From Variovorax sp. HW608 (GTDB taxonomy: Bacteria; Pseudomonadota; Gammaproteobacteria; Burkholderiales; Burkholderiaceae_C), in the NCBI RefSeq assembly GCF_900090195.1, contig NZ_LT607803.1, positions 6,226,229 to 6,290,228 on the forward strand: a DNA stretch of 64,000 nucleotides, read 5' to 3'. Under the pieces are notes generated by a model, which saw only the letters and a list, made by a program, of their open reading frames with translations, ran no database searches and was not told where the DNA came from. Position numbers and translations under genes: made by a program. Position 1 is the stretch's first letter. Every line of letters starts with the position of its first letter. Shown here piece after piece: positions 8,434 through 17,667 of this stretch.

Positions 8434-9567
8434 ATGTCTGCACCCGAGACAGTCCTTCAAGGCAAGGATAGGACGAATGCGCACGATCTGTACATGAGTT
8501 TGGAGCTGAGTGACAAGCGTTGGAACCTGACCTTCGGCGACGGCATCCGTGGCCCCAGCCGGTGCACTGTGGCCGCTGGCGATTGCACGGCCGTGCTCGA
8601 ACGTATTGGCAAGGCCCGAGTGCGCTTTGGGATACCAGCCGAGGCGGCGGTTCACGCGTGCTACGAAGCAGGTCGGGATGGCTGGTGGCTGCACCGCTGG
8701 CTGGTCGAGCAAGGCATCCACAACATCGTGGTCGACTCGGCCAGCATCGAGGTCAACCGGCACGCCAGACGTGCCAAGACCGATCGACTCGACGGCGACA
8801 AGCTGTTGGCGATGCTGCAGCGCTATCGCGCGGGCGAGGTGCGCGTATGGTCGGTGCTGCGCGAACCCACGCCACGGCAGGAAGACGCGCGCCGGTTGCA
8901 CCGCGAGCTGCAGCGACTGTCGCACGAACACACCGCCCACACCAACCGCATCGGCTCGTTGCTGGTTTTGCACAACCTGCGAGTGCATTGCATCGGTGGG
9001 CGAAACTGGCAGGCGTGGTGGGACAGCCACTGCGCGCAGGTACCGCCGGCGCTGCGCGGCGAGATCGAGCGCGAGTGTGTGCGGCTGATGCTGGTCAAAC
9101 AGCAGATGCGCACGCTCGAGGCGACGCAGCGCAAGGAAGTGGAAGACCGCGTGCAGCCACAGGTGTCGCAACTGGCCAAGCTGCGCTCGATCGGAGTCGC
9201 TAGCGCCTGGTTGCTGGTCAAGGAGTTGTTCGGCTGGCGACGCTTTGCGAATCGGCGCGAATTGGCAGGCTGTCTGGGGCTTGCACCCACGCCCTATGCC
9301 AGCGGCAACAGCCAGATCGAGCAAGGCATCAACAAGGCCGGCAACAAACGAGCGCGCACCTTGCTGGTGGAGCTGGCGTGGAGCTGGTTGCGCTATCAGC
9401 CCGACAGTGCCTTGAGCCAGTGGTTCATGCGTCGCTTCGGTGCAGGCGCCAAGCGTATGCGACGCATCGGCATCGTGGCGCTGGCGCGCCGCCTGGCGGT
9501 AGCGTTGTGGCGCTACCTCGAGCATGGCGAGATCCCAGCGGGCGCCACGCTCAAGGGCGTCGCGTAG
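8434..9567 (+). CDS. IS110-family transposase (DEDD recombinase)
   Basis: Recombinase of the IS110 type, 377 residues. The N-terminal RuvC-like DEDD domain spans about residues 18-185: LYMSLELSDKRWNLTF with the first acidic residue, VHACYEAGRDGWWLHRWL, then RAKTDRLDGDKLLAML. The C-terminal Transposase_20 domain with the catalytic Ser follows (LRSIGVASAWLLVKELFGWR, CLGLAPTPYASGNSQ, GNKRARTLLVELAW). The start ATG has GGAG 9 bases upstream. The frame is intact. Its last 26 codons plus stop are copied in tandem directly downstream. Confidence 0.93.
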   Translation: MSAPETVLQGKDRTNAHDLYMSLELSDKRWNLTFGDGIRGPSRCTVAAGDCTAVLERIGKARVRFGIPAEAAVHACYEAGRDGWWLHRWLVEQGIHNIVVDSASIEVNRHARRAKTDRLDGDKLLAMLQRYRAGEVRVWSVLREPTPRQEDARRLHRELQRLSHEHTAHTNRIGSLLVLHNLRVHCIGGRNWQAWWDSHCAQVPPALRGEIERECVRLMLVKQQMRTLEATQRKEVEDRVQPQVSQLAKLRSIGVASAWLLVKELFGWRRFANRRELAGCLGLAPTPYASGNSQIEQGINKAGNKRARTLLVELAWSWLRYQPDSALSQWFMRRFGAGAKRMRRIGIVALARRLAVALWRYLEHGEIPAGATLKGVA

Positions 9568-9654
9568 AAGCCGCCTGGCGGTAGCGTTGTGGCGCTACCT
9601 CGAGCATGGCGAGATCCCAGCGGGCGCCACGCTCAAGGGCGTCGCGTAGAAGCC
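9488..9654 (+). repeat. 82-bp tandem duplication of the IS110 transposase 3' end
   Basis: Bases 9488-9572 recur at 9570-9654 with an 82-bp period and no mismatch. The first copy encodes the last transposase residues and stop; the second is a non-translated copy. The junctions share GCC(G/A)CC-type microhomology (GCCGCCTGG versus GCCACCCTGG), consistent with slippage. Confidence 0.95.
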
Positions 9655-9975
9655 ACCCTGGCCCAGACGAAGGCATCTTCATGATCACAGGTCGACGCGC
9701 CCGAAACAGGCCAGGGTCACCGCACAGGGACCGTCCTACTAGATGGGGCGCGCCGGTAACAGGGGTAAGCCCAAGCGCGATGCGTGCATGTTGCATGTGG
9801 TGCCGGATGCGCATACCCGGCACGGATAGAAGGTTGTCCGAGCCTTGGCTCGAACGCTTGTCACGCCCCAACCTCGCATCACGAGGCACTCCTTCCGAAC
9901 GGCCATCGCACTCTTGCCCGCACCTACCGCAATCAACGCCACTGTCGATATCTGGATGTGAAACCCCTTGACAAT
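9568..9975 (+). other. Non-coding right part of the IS110 element
   Basis: About 400 bp without a credible gene. It holds the second copy of the 82-bp duplication and then a long-range stem, ACCCTGGCC (9655-9663) with GGCCAGGGT (9709-9717) around a 45-base loop. Short frames on both strands look like chance. In IS1111-type relatives the bridge RNA lies downstream of the transposase, so this stretch is one candidate location. Confidence 0.5.
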
Positions 9976-11241
9976 TCAGTCCTCATAGAAGGGCCTGTTC
10001 ACGCTATGTGGGGTACGAAGCGCGCCCTCGGCCGCGACGACGCCGCTGGCCATGCAGGCCGTCAGCAGATAGCCGCCCGTCGGCGCTTCCCAATCGAGCA
10101 TCTCGCCGGCCACGAAGACGCCCGGCAATGCCAGGCTCTGCAGGTTGCCGTCGAGCGCCTCGAAGCGCACACCGCCGGCGGTGCTGATGGCTTCGTCGAT
10201 CGGCCTCGGCGCGACCAGCCGAAGCGGGACCGCCTTGATCGTTTCGGCGAGCCTTTCGGGCGAATGCATCTCGTCTTTCGCGAGCACTTCGTGCAGCACG
10301 GCCGTCTTGATGCCATCGAGGCCCAGCCGGCTTTTCAGATGGCTCGCAACCGATCGCGAACCGCGCGGATGCAGCACCGCGGCGCGCACCTGCTCCGGCG
10401 TGCGGTCGGGCAAGAGGTCGAGCGCCAAGGTGGCGCTGCCATGCGCCGCGATCTCGTCGCGCAGCAAGTCGGACGCGGCGTAGACCAGGCTTCCTTCGAT
10501 GCCCGTCGCGGTCGCGACGAATTCGCCCTTGCGTGCAAATCGGCGCCCCCGCGTGTCGGTGAACGAGATCGCCACCGACTTGAAGGGCATGCCGGCGAAG
10601 CGCTCGGCGAAGTAAGGCGTCCACCCGAGATCGAAACCGCAGTTTGCCGGGACCAGCGGCGCGACATCGATGCCGCGCGCCGCCAGCCACGGCGCCCATG
10701 CGCCATCGGAGCCGAGCCGCGCCCAGCTCGCGCCGCCGAGCGCGAGCACGACCGCATCGTGCGACGCGGCGATATCGCCGCCCGGCGCCCTGAAACGCAA
10801 GGTGGTCGCCGGCGCCGGATCATCGGCCCATCCGGTCCAACGATGACGCATGTGGAACTGCACCCCGGCCTGCCGCAGCCGGTGCAGCCAGGCACGCAGC
10901 AGCGGCGCGGCTTTCATGTCCTTCGGAAAGACCCGGCCCGATGTCCCGACGAAGGTTTCGATCCCGAGCCCGTGGGCCCATTCGCAGAGCGCGTCGGGGC
11001 CGAACCGGCGCAGCAGCGGCTCCACCTGCGCACGTCGCTCGCCAAAACGCAGGGCGAAGCGGTCGAAGGGCTCGGAATGCGTGAGGTTGAGCCCGCCGCG
11101 CCCCGCAAGCAGGAACTTGCGTCCCACCGACGGCATGGCGTCGTAGAGATGGACCTGGGCGCCCTGCCGGCTCAGGACCTCGGCCGCCATCAATCCCGCG
11201 GGACCGCCGCCGACGATGGCGACTGACTTGTCTTTGTTCAT
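9976..11241 (-). CDS. BaiN/HI0933-like FAD-dependent flavoprotein (TIGR03862-like)
   Basis: Predicted FAD-binding oxidoreductase of unknown substrate, 421 residues. The N-terminal dinucleotide fold VAIVGGGPAGLMAAEVLS (residues 7-24) is followed by the family signature VGRKFLLAGRGGLNLTHSE and, near the C-terminus, VFVAGEMLDWEAPTGGYLL, where the flavin is closed in. Start ATG 11241 overlaps the addA stop (ATGA), so it is translationally coupled to addBA. The last residues (HSVNRPFYED) lie next to the IS110 right side. The true C-terminus may have been altered by the insertion, though the family domain looks complete. Confidence 0.88.
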   Translation of the reverse strand: MNKDKSVAIVGGGPAGLMAAEVLSRQGAQVHLYDAMPSVGRKFLLAGRGGLNLTHSEPFDRFALRFGERRAQVEPLLRRFGPDALCEWAHGLGIETFVGTSGRVFPKDMKAAPLLRAWLHRLRQAGVQFHMRHRWTGWADDPAPATTLRFRAPGGDIAASHDAVVLALGGASWARLGSDGAWAPWLAARGIDVAPLVPANCGFDLGWTPYFAERFAGMPFKSVAISFTDTRGRRFARKGEFVATATGIEGSLVYAASDLLRDEIAAHGSATLALDLLPDRTPEQVRAAVLHPRGSRSVASHLKSRLGLDGIKTAVLHEVLAKDEMHSPERLAETIKAVPLRLVAPRPIDEAISTAGGVRFEALDGNLQSLALPGVFVAGEMLDWEAPTGGYLLTACMASGVVAAEGALRTPHSVNRPFYED

Positions 11242-14200
11242 TCGAGTGTGACCAGTTCGCCCTGCCCGGTCAGGAATGCCGCGCGCACGGTTTCGCCGGG
11301 ATAGGCTTCCCGCACCGCATCGCGGTAGCGGTTCAGTTGTGCGATCAGCGCCGCGTCGCGTTCGGGGCGGGCGGCCGACTTGTAGTCGAGCACCCACCAC
11401 GCGCCGCTCTCGCGATGGCGCACCAGCCGGTCGATGCGCAGGACCTGTCCCTGGTGGACCAGCGTGACCTCGTTGCCGTGCCAGTCCAGCGATTCGATGT
11501 CCCACGCCCAGGCGCCCGCGCCGACGCGAATGCGCTGCGCCATCGCGGCCGCCGCGCGCGTGGCCTGCAGATCGAGCGCGAATTCGCGCGCGGCGGCGCG
11601 CAGATGCTCCGTCGCCAGCGGTGCGCCCGGCTGCGTCCATTCGAGCAGGCGATGCATCGCCTGGCCGAGCGCCGAAGCGCGCGTGTCGGTGCGACGAAGC
11701 GCGGGGCCGGACGGCCTCGCGACCGCCTCCGTCGCCAGATCGGGAAGGCCGAGCATCTCGAACGACGGCGGTGCCGGCACGGACGATGCGGCAACAGCCG
11801 CCGCCACGTCCTCGATGGCATCGCAGCGCGGTTCGAGCCGCGCCCACCAGCTCTGGCCATTGGCCCGCGCGGCGGCGACGGCGGAAACGACCAGTTCCTC
11901 GCGCGCGCGCGTGGTCGCCACGTAGAGCGCGTTGATTTCCTCGCGATGCCTTGCCGACTGTTCCTGCGCGAGGTCGTCCGTCGCGCAGGCCGGGGGATTC
12001 TTTTCGCTCGCGATGAACACGAAGCGCTCGGGCGCGGGCGCATGGCCGGGCCACTTCACGAGCACGCCCATGGTCTGCGCCCGTTGCGCCGAAGCGTCGG
12101 TGTCGAGCAGCAGCACCACCTTGGCCTCCAAGCCCTTGGCGCCGTGGACCGTGAGCAGCTGCACCGCCTCCGCCACCGACAGCGAAGGCGCGCGCACACC
12201 GCCGGCGCGCAGCGCGCGCACGAAGCCGTAGGGTGTCGCGAAACGCGCGCCGTCGAGTTCGAGCGATGCGGCCAGAAGCCCTCGGAGGTTGGCGAGAACG
12301 GAGGCCCGCATCGCCGCCGGCGCGGGAGCGGCGAAGGCCGAAAGCACGTCGGCGTCGTGATAGATCGCGGCGAGCGCATCGTGCGGCGGCAGGTCGTGCA
12401 GCCATTGCTGCCATTCGCGCAACCGTGGACCGATGCCGGCCAGCGGCGCCGGCCAACCCGGCGCTTGCAGCAGATCGAACCAGCTCGTGCGGGTATCGCG
12501 CTGCCGGAGTGCGATCTGCACCAGCGCGTCGTCGGGGAGGCCCCACAGCGGCGACTTCAGCGCACGCGCGAGCGACAGGTCGTGGTCCGGCGACACCAGC
12601 GCATCGATGAGCGCGACCATGTCCTGCACTTCCGGTGCGTCGTGCAGCTCGTTCTTTTCCGGCTGCTGGACCGCGACATGGAGCCTGCGCAGCTCGTCCT
12701 GCATCACCGCGAGGCGGCTGCGGCGCCGCGCGAGCACCATGATCTGGCTCGGTGCGAGGCCCTCGGCGATGCGCGCCGCGATCCATCGGGCGGCCTGCTG
12801 GCATTCCTTCTGCAGCAGCTTCTCTTCGGGCAGCAGGCGCGGCGTCGTCAGGCTGTCGCGCCACGCAGGCGCGATGTCCGCCGCCTCGTCCGGCGAAGCC
12901 GAAGCGATCGCGTCGCGCCCGATCAGCGGCAGCTTGAGGATGCGCCCCGCGCTGCCGGATTCGGTTGTGTGATCGCGAAAGCCGCTGAACTCGCCCGCCT
13001 GCTGCGCCTCGTCCATCGCGGCGTTCACGAGGCCGATCACGGCCTGCGCGTTGCGATGCGTGTGGTCGCAGTTGAGCAGGTCGCCACCGAGCCCCTGCTG
13101 CACGAATTCCTTGGCGGCGATGAAGACCTGCGGCTCGGCGCGGCGGAAGCGGTAGATGCTCTGCTTAGGGTCGCCGACGATGAACACGCCCGGCCGCCGC
13201 GCACCCGCGCCGGCATAGCTGCCGAGCCAGCCGTTGAGCGCCTGCCATTGCAAGGGGTTCGTGTCCTGGAACTCGTCGATGAGCAGGTGCCGCACGCCGG
13301 CGTCGAGCCGCTCCTGCACCCAGCCCCAGAGCTCCGCATTGCCGAGCAACAGGTGCGCCGCCTGTTCGACATCGTTCATGTCGACCCAGCCGTTGGACAC
13401 CTTCACCTCGGCGAAGCAGCTGACGAGCAGCCGCGTCAGGCGGGCCATGCGTTGCTGGTAGAGCCACGCTTCGTGCTGGGCGCGCGCCGCGCAGTACTGC
13501 AGCACGCGCTGCTGTGCCGCGCGCACATCCTCGATGCCGGCGAGCTTTTCGCCGAACTTGCGCGGCTCGCCCTTTTGGGTGAGCAGCGCATCGAGCACCG
13601 CCTCGGCATCGCCGTCGGTCACGGCCTGCTCGAGCTCGACGCCGCGGCGCGAGAAGGTCGACGCGCTCGCGCGGCCCAGCGCGCGCGCAGCCGCCAGCAG
13701 CGCGCCGCGCCAGGCGGGGTCGTGCAGCAGCACGTCGTCCGGCGACTCGGCACCCGCGAAGGCGGGATCCATCCCCTGCATCGGCGTGACGGCGCCGTCG
13801 ACGGCTTGGTGCGCGTCGGCGAGCGCGAACTCGACGCGGCGCGTGAGCGCTTCGTCGAGCGCCTTGGCCACCTGCGATCGGCCATGCCTGGCGACCAGCG
13901 CGCGGTAGTCCTCGGAGGCCTGCGCGTCCGCCGTCACCGCTGCGTAGAACGGGCGCCAGACACGTACTCGCGCCTTCGCATCGTCTTCGAGCAACTGGTA
14001 GTTGGCGGGCAGCCGCAATCGCTCGAGCACCGCGACCGGCGCGCTGCGCAAGAGGCCCGCGAACCACGCGTGAAAGGTGCGGAACTGCACCGGCCGGCCG
14101 TGTCCCAGAAGCTCGCGATAGAGGCCCTTCAGCCGCGGCGCGGCGGCCTGTGCCGCTTCGGGCGCCATGCCGCGCATCCGCAGCTCGGGCACCAGTTCCT

Positions 14201-14480
14201 CGATCGGCTGGCCGGCAAATTTCTCCAGCCATTGGTCCAGCCGCTCACGCATTTCGCCGGCCGCCTTCTTGGTGAAGGTGATCGCGAGAATCTCGTGCGG
14301 CGCACAGGCGGCATCGCCGTCCACGAGCAGGGCGCGAAGAATGCGCGAGACCAGCATCCAGGTCTTGCCCGCGCCGGCACACGCTTCCACGGCGACCGAG
14401 CGGCGCGGATCGCACGCGATCTCGTAGAAACGCTCGCGCGAAACATGCGCGCTGTTGTGTTCGTAGGCGGCAGCAATCAT
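11238..14480 (-). CDS. addA: UvrD-type helicase/nuclease AddA of the double-strand-break repair complex
   Basis: Helicase-nuclease subunit that processes DNA ends before RecA loading; 1080 residues. Visible helicase motifs: Walker A EACAGAGKTWML (residues 32-43), Walker B HLLIDEFQDTNPLQW, motif III GDPKQSIYRFRRAEP, motif V LLTVHGAKGLEAKVV and motif VI INALYVATTRAREEL. The C-terminal PD-(D/E)XK nuclease has the WWVLDYKSAARPERD strand with Asp and Lys. Domain order and size fit AddA; some annotations would say UvrD-helicase domain protein. ATGA overlaps join it to addB upstream and the flavoprotein downstream. Confidence 0.93.
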   Translation of the reverse strand: MIAAAYEHNSAHVSRERFYEIACDPRRSVAVEACAGAGKTWMLVSRILRALLVDGDAACAPHEILAITFTKKAAGEMRERLDQWLEKFAGQPIEELVPELRMRGMAPEAAQAAAPRLKGLYRELLGHGRPVQFRTFHAWFAGLLRSAPVAVLERLRLPANYQLLEDDAKARVRVWRPFYAAVTADAQASEDYRALVARHGRSQVAKALDEALTRRVEFALADAHQAVDGAVTPMQGMDPAFAGAESPDDVLLHDPAWRGALLAAARALGRASASTFSRRGVELEQAVTDGDAEAVLDALLTQKGEPRKFGEKLAGIEDVRAAQQRVLQYCAARAQHEAWLYQQRMARLTRLLVSCFAEVKVSNGWVDMNDVEQAAHLLLGNAELWGWVQERLDAGVRHLLIDEFQDTNPLQWQALNGWLGSYAGAGARRPGVFIVGDPKQSIYRFRRAEPQVFIAAKEFVQQGLGGDLLNCDHTHRNAQAVIGLVNAAMDEAQQAGEFSGFRDHTTESGSAGRILKLPLIGRDAIASASPDEAADIAPAWRDSLTTPRLLPEEKLLQKECQQAARWIAARIAEGLAPSQIMVLARRRSRLAVMQDELRRLHVAVQQPEKNELHDAPEVQDMVALIDALVSPDHDLSLARALKSPLWGLPDDALVQIALRQRDTRTSWFDLLQAPGWPAPLAGIGPRLREWQQWLHDLPPHDALAAIYHDADVLSAFAAPAPAAMRASVLANLRGLLAASLELDGARFATPYGFVRALRAGGVRAPSLSVAEAVQLLTVHGAKGLEAKVVLLLDTDASAQRAQTMGVLVKWPGHAPAPERFVFIASEKNPPACATDDLAQEQSARHREEINALYVATTRAREELVVSAVAAARANGQSWWARLEPRCDAIEDVAAAVAASSVPAPPSFEMLGLPDLATEAVARPSGPALRRTDTRASALGQAMHRLLEWTQPGAPLATEHLRAAAREFALDLQATRAAAAMAQRIRVGAGAWAWDIESLDWHGNEVTLVHQGQVLRIDRLVRHRESGAWWVLDYKSAARPERDAALIAQLNRYRDAVREAYPGETVRAAFLTGQGELVTLE

Positions 14481-17080
14481 GGCTGCCCCTCCCAGAAGTC
14501 CTTGCGGCAGAGGCCGCGCGCGGCGCAGTGCTCGCAGACCTGCCCCTCGCCGAGCGCCGGCAGCGCAGCGCCCTCGGCGATGCGATCGAGGTCATCGATC
14601 ACGCCGTTCACCAGCGCGTCCCGGGCCTGCACGATGTCCTCCTGCTCGAAGGTGCGCGTGCCGGACGACTTCTCGCCGACGTTGACGTAGGCGGCGCGCA
14701 GCGTGTCGTCCGGGAAAAGGGCGGCGTAGAACGCGAGTTGCGTGTCCTCGCAGGGGTCCTTCACGCGGTCGCGGGTCTTGTCGGCGGACTCGGTCTTGTA
14801 GTCGATCACGAAGGCCCGGCCGTCGGGCGTCGCATCGACGCGATCCAGCCGGCCGACCAGCCTGATGCGCGCCAGCGGCACTTCCTTCCAGGGTTCGGAT
14901 TCCACGAACACCGCGCCCTCGCCGGCCTCATGGCCCGCGAGCCAGGCGAGGTATCCGTCCCGCGTCGCGGGCCAGGCGGCGGCGAACGGCAGGAACTCGG
15001 CTTCGGAAAGACCGAATTCGCGCGTCGCCTGTTCTTCGGCGGCCGCCATCATGCTTCGCCGCGCCTGCAGTTCGGGAGTCGGGTCGTTCTTCAGCGCCTC
15101 ATGAAAGTGGCCGAGCACCGCATGCAGCCAGTTGCCGAAGTCGCGCTTGTCGAGCTCGGCGTCGAGTTCGTCGCTGCTGCGCAGGCCGAGCTGGCGCAGC
15201 GCGAAGAACCGGTAGGGGCAGCGGCGCAGGTCTTCGTACGCGGTCGACGAGAGCGTGGCCGGCACCAGCGCATCGCCGTGCGGGCGCGGATGCGGCGTCG
15301 GCTGCGTCGCCACTTGCACGGGCTGGCGTGGATCGGCCGCGTCTTCGGCCGCGCCGTCGAGATGAAGCATCTGCACGAGAGGACTCGGCCGCACCGGCTC
15401 GCCGCTCGCATCGAACTGGCGCCAGAGCACGTCGCAATGCGGCGCGCCCGTCGCAACGGCCCAGCCGGCCCGCTGCGCGGCCTCCAAAGCCTCGCGCGAG
15501 GGCAGTGCCAGTGCTTCGCGCTGCGAAGCGCTCCAGTCGCCGGGCGGCTCGGGTGACGCCGGCAGACGCTGATCGTCGCAGCCCGGCACCACCACGGCGG
15601 CGAAGGGGCGACCGAGCAGATGATGGAGCGGCAGGATCACGACCTGAAGCGGCTCCGATTCGGCGGGCACCAGCACGAAGCTCGCCGCTTCGAGCACATC
15701 GCGCACCCACGCCGTGAACTCGACCAGCGTGCAGCGCGGGCCGCGGATCTCCCCGGACTCGGCATCCAGATGCAGCGCAGAGATCGCCTCCGCACCGGCG
15801 ACATCGCCCATCAGGCCGAGCCATTGGCCACTGGCGTCGAGCAGCGCGCGCGTGTCGGCGAGCCACTCGCCGAGAGGACGCGGGCGCGACAGCGTGGCAC
15901 GCAGCGCCTCGACGGTTTCCGTCAGCGTCGCGAGCGCCAGGTCCTGCGGCTTGGCGCTGGCCGCGACGAACGAGCACCAGCCGCGCCAGTCGCGCATGGC
16001 GCGGTCGCGCAGGCGCGACTCGAGCGAGAGCACTGCGCCGCGATCGAAGGCGTCGGCATGCTTGAGCCAGTCCAGCACCTGGTCGCTGCCGGCGTCGTGG
16101 ACCGAGGCGCGCAGCGCGCTCATCAATCCGGCCGCCGCGCGTGTGGTCGACAGCTTCCAGCCGGTCTCGTCGTGCGGCGCGACGCCGTGCAGGGCGAGAT
16201 GCGCGCTGATGCGTCGCGTGAGGGCCCGGTCGGTGGCCACCAGGGCGACCGGCGCCCGGCCTTGCGCCAGGTGGCGCAGCACGCAGGCGGCAGCCCGTTC
16301 CGCCTCGTCCTCGGGATCGCCGGCCGCATGAAGGGCAACCTGTGACGGCTGGTTCGTCGTCGCGAGCGGCAGGCGCAGGCAACGTTCGCCGAATCGCTCG
16401 GCGAGCTTGCGGATGAGCGGATCGGGCTGCAGGCCGTCGAGCACGATCAATTGATCCACCTGCGCCAGGGCACCGGTGGCGAACAGGACATCGGTCGCGT
16501 AGCCCGAACTGCCAGCCCAGGCGAGCGCCACGCCGTTCAGCGCGCTTTCGACGTCGAACCACTCCGAGCCGCGCCCGGCCTCGATCGACTCGCGCACGCG
16601 CTGCATCCATGCCATGCGTTCGTCCGGCAACTCGGCCGCGGCCAGGGGCGCCAACTGCAATGCGATCTCGACCAGGCGCCCTGCAAGCGCATTGCGCGAC
16701 GCGCCGAACCCGGCCCGCCCCAGCAGCGACTGTGCGGTGAGGAGATCGCGCGCCATGTCGAAGGCGATGTCGTCCGCGTCCGGCACGAAGCCGCCGATGC
16801 TGCGCGCCCAGTTGCGCGTGGTCTCGAAGCGCGGCGCGAAACCCGGCGCACCGTGAGTCGCCCACATGGCGCGCGCAGCCTGCATGAGTTGCGCATACGG
16901 CACCAGAACCACCGTGCGGGCAGGATGCAGGCCGCGCTCGGCCACGAGGCGCGCGATGCGGCCGACGATGCCGCGGCCGGGGTCGCACCAGAGCGCGTGC
17001 GCAGGGTGCTGCTCAGAAGGATGCATGGGATGTCGAAGGCGTGCTTTGGCTATCGCAGCCATAGCTTCCGCGCCGGTCAC
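14477..17080 (-). CDS. addB: AddB-like PD-(D/E)XK nuclease, partner of AddA
   Basis: Second subunit of the end-processing nuclease, up to 867 residues. The N-terminal inactivated helicase-like region lacks a Walker A. The C-terminal nuclease shows [30 protein letters not shown] and the catalytic strand [14 protein letters not shown] final [11 protein letters not shown] with the earlier RRC gives the four Cys of the iron-sulfur staple found in AddB. The start is uncertain: GTG 17080 (longest), ATG 17062 or ATG 17026 ([13 protein letters not shown]). Its stop overlaps the addA ATG by the ATGA pattern. Divergent from trxA. Confidence 0.9.
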   Translation of the reverse strand: MTGAEAMAAIAKARLRHPMHPSEQHPAHALWCDPGRGIVGRIARLVAERGLHPARTVVLVPYAQLMQAARAMWATHGAPGFAPRFETTRNWARSIGGFVPDADDIAFDMARDLLTAQSLLGRAGFGASRNALAGRLVEIALQLAPLAAAELPDERMAWMQRVRESIEAGRGSEWFDVESALNGVALAWAGSSGYATDVLFATGALAQVDQLIVLDGLQPDPLIRKLAERFGERCLRLPLATTNQPSQVALHAAGDPEDEAERAAACVLRHLAQGRAPVALVATDRALTRRISAHLALHGVAPHDETGWKLSTTRAAAGLMSALRASVHDAGSDQVLDWLKHADAFDRGAVLSLESRLRDRAMRDWRGWCSFVAASAKPQDLALATLTETVEALRATLSRPRPLGEWLADTRALLDASGQWLGLMGDVAGAEAISALHLDAESGEIRGPRCTLVEFTAWVRDVLEAASFVLVPAESEPLQVVILPLHHLLGRPFAAVVVPGCDDQRLPASPEPPGDWSASQREALALPSREALEAAQRAGWAVATGAPHCDVLWRQFDASGEPVRPSPLVQMLHLDGAAEDAADPRQPVQVATQPTPHPRPHGDALVPATLSSTAYEDLRRCPYRFFALRQLGLRSSDELDAELDKRDFGNWLHAVLGHFHEALKNDPTPELQARRSMMAAAEEQATREFGLSEAEFLPFAAAWPATRDGYLAWLAGHEAGEGAVFVESEPWKEVPLARIRLVGRLDRVDATPDGRAFVIDYKTESADKTRDRVKDPCEDTQLAFYAALFPDDTLRAAYVNVGEKSSGTRTFEQEDIVQARDALVNGVIDDLDRIAEGAALPALGEGQVCEHCAARGLCRKDFWEGQP

Positions 17081-17154
17081 GCCGGAACTTGGTTTCTGTC
17101 ACAATGACCCGCACTTTAGCTGCACCGAAACTCTCAGCGCAGAAGGACACATCC

Positions 17155-17487
17155 ATGGCCAGCGAACTCATCAAACACATCTCCGACTCTTCTTTCGAAG
17201 CCGACGTGCTCAAGTCCGGCAAGCCCGTGCTCGTGGATTACTGGGCCGAATGGTGCGGTCCCTGCAAGATGATCGCGCCGATCCTCGACGAGGTCTCCAG
17301 CACCTACGAAGGCAAGCTGCAGATCGCCAAGATGAACGTCGACGAGAACCGCGACATCCCCGCCAAGTTCGGCATCCGCGGCATCCCTACCCTGATGCTG
17401 TTCAAGGACGGCCAGCTCGCCGCGACCAAGGTCGGTGCGATGAGCAAGGCGCAACTGACCGCCTTCATCGACCAGCAGCTCGCCTGA
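17155..17487 (+). CDS. trxA: Thioredoxin 1
   Basis: Cytoplasmic disulfide reductase, 110 residues. The active-site motif WCGPC sits at residues 33-37 ([16 protein letters not shown]), and the cis-Pro loop [14 protein letters not shown] is present. Start ATG 17155 is preceded by AGAAGGA at a good distance; upstream in-frame codons are in the promoter region. Followed by a strong intrinsic terminator and then rho, the usual trxA-rho order. Confidence 0.98.
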   Translation: MASELIKHISDSSFEADVLKSGKPVLVDYWAEWCGPCKMIAPILDEVSSTYEGKLQIAKMNVDENRDIPAKFGIRGIPTLMLFKDGQLAATKVGAMSKAQLTAFIDQQLA

Positions 17488-17500
17488 AAAGAGTCTCCCG

Positions 17501-17533
17501 GCCGCCAGCGCGCAATGCGTTGGCGGCTTTTTT
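17501..17533 (+). terminator. Intrinsic terminator after trxA
   Basis: GCCGCCA (17501-17507) pairs with TGGCGGC (17521-17527), followed by six T. It separates trxA from the rho leader. Confidence 0.93.
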
Positions 17534-17667
17534 CCTGTCATAATTACCCGCAGTTCACCGGCCCTTTCCGGGGCCCGGTTCGAGTTCCCCGGGTTGTGAG
17601 GCATCTCTCGCTTCACATCAAACCTCCCCCCCAAGTTTTGACAGCTATCCCCGCAAGGGGTCGTTCC

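Larger units (their letters stand above)
8349..9975 (+). mobile_element. IS110-family insertion sequence (boundaries approximate)
   Basis: Contains an intact IS110-family transposase with about 85 bp of upstream and 400 bp of downstream non-coding DNA before the next native gene. IS110 elements lack ordinary terminal inverted repeats, so the exact ends cannot be read here. The limits given are simply the non-coding span around the transposase. The right side ends near CCCCTTGACAATT, next to the stop codon of the flavoprotein gene. Confidence 0.7.

Noticed and set aside
11242..12864. Upstream extension of the flavoprotein frame
   Set aside because: Lies wholly inside addA on the same strand in another frame; the ATG at 11241 gives the correct FAD-binding N-terminus.
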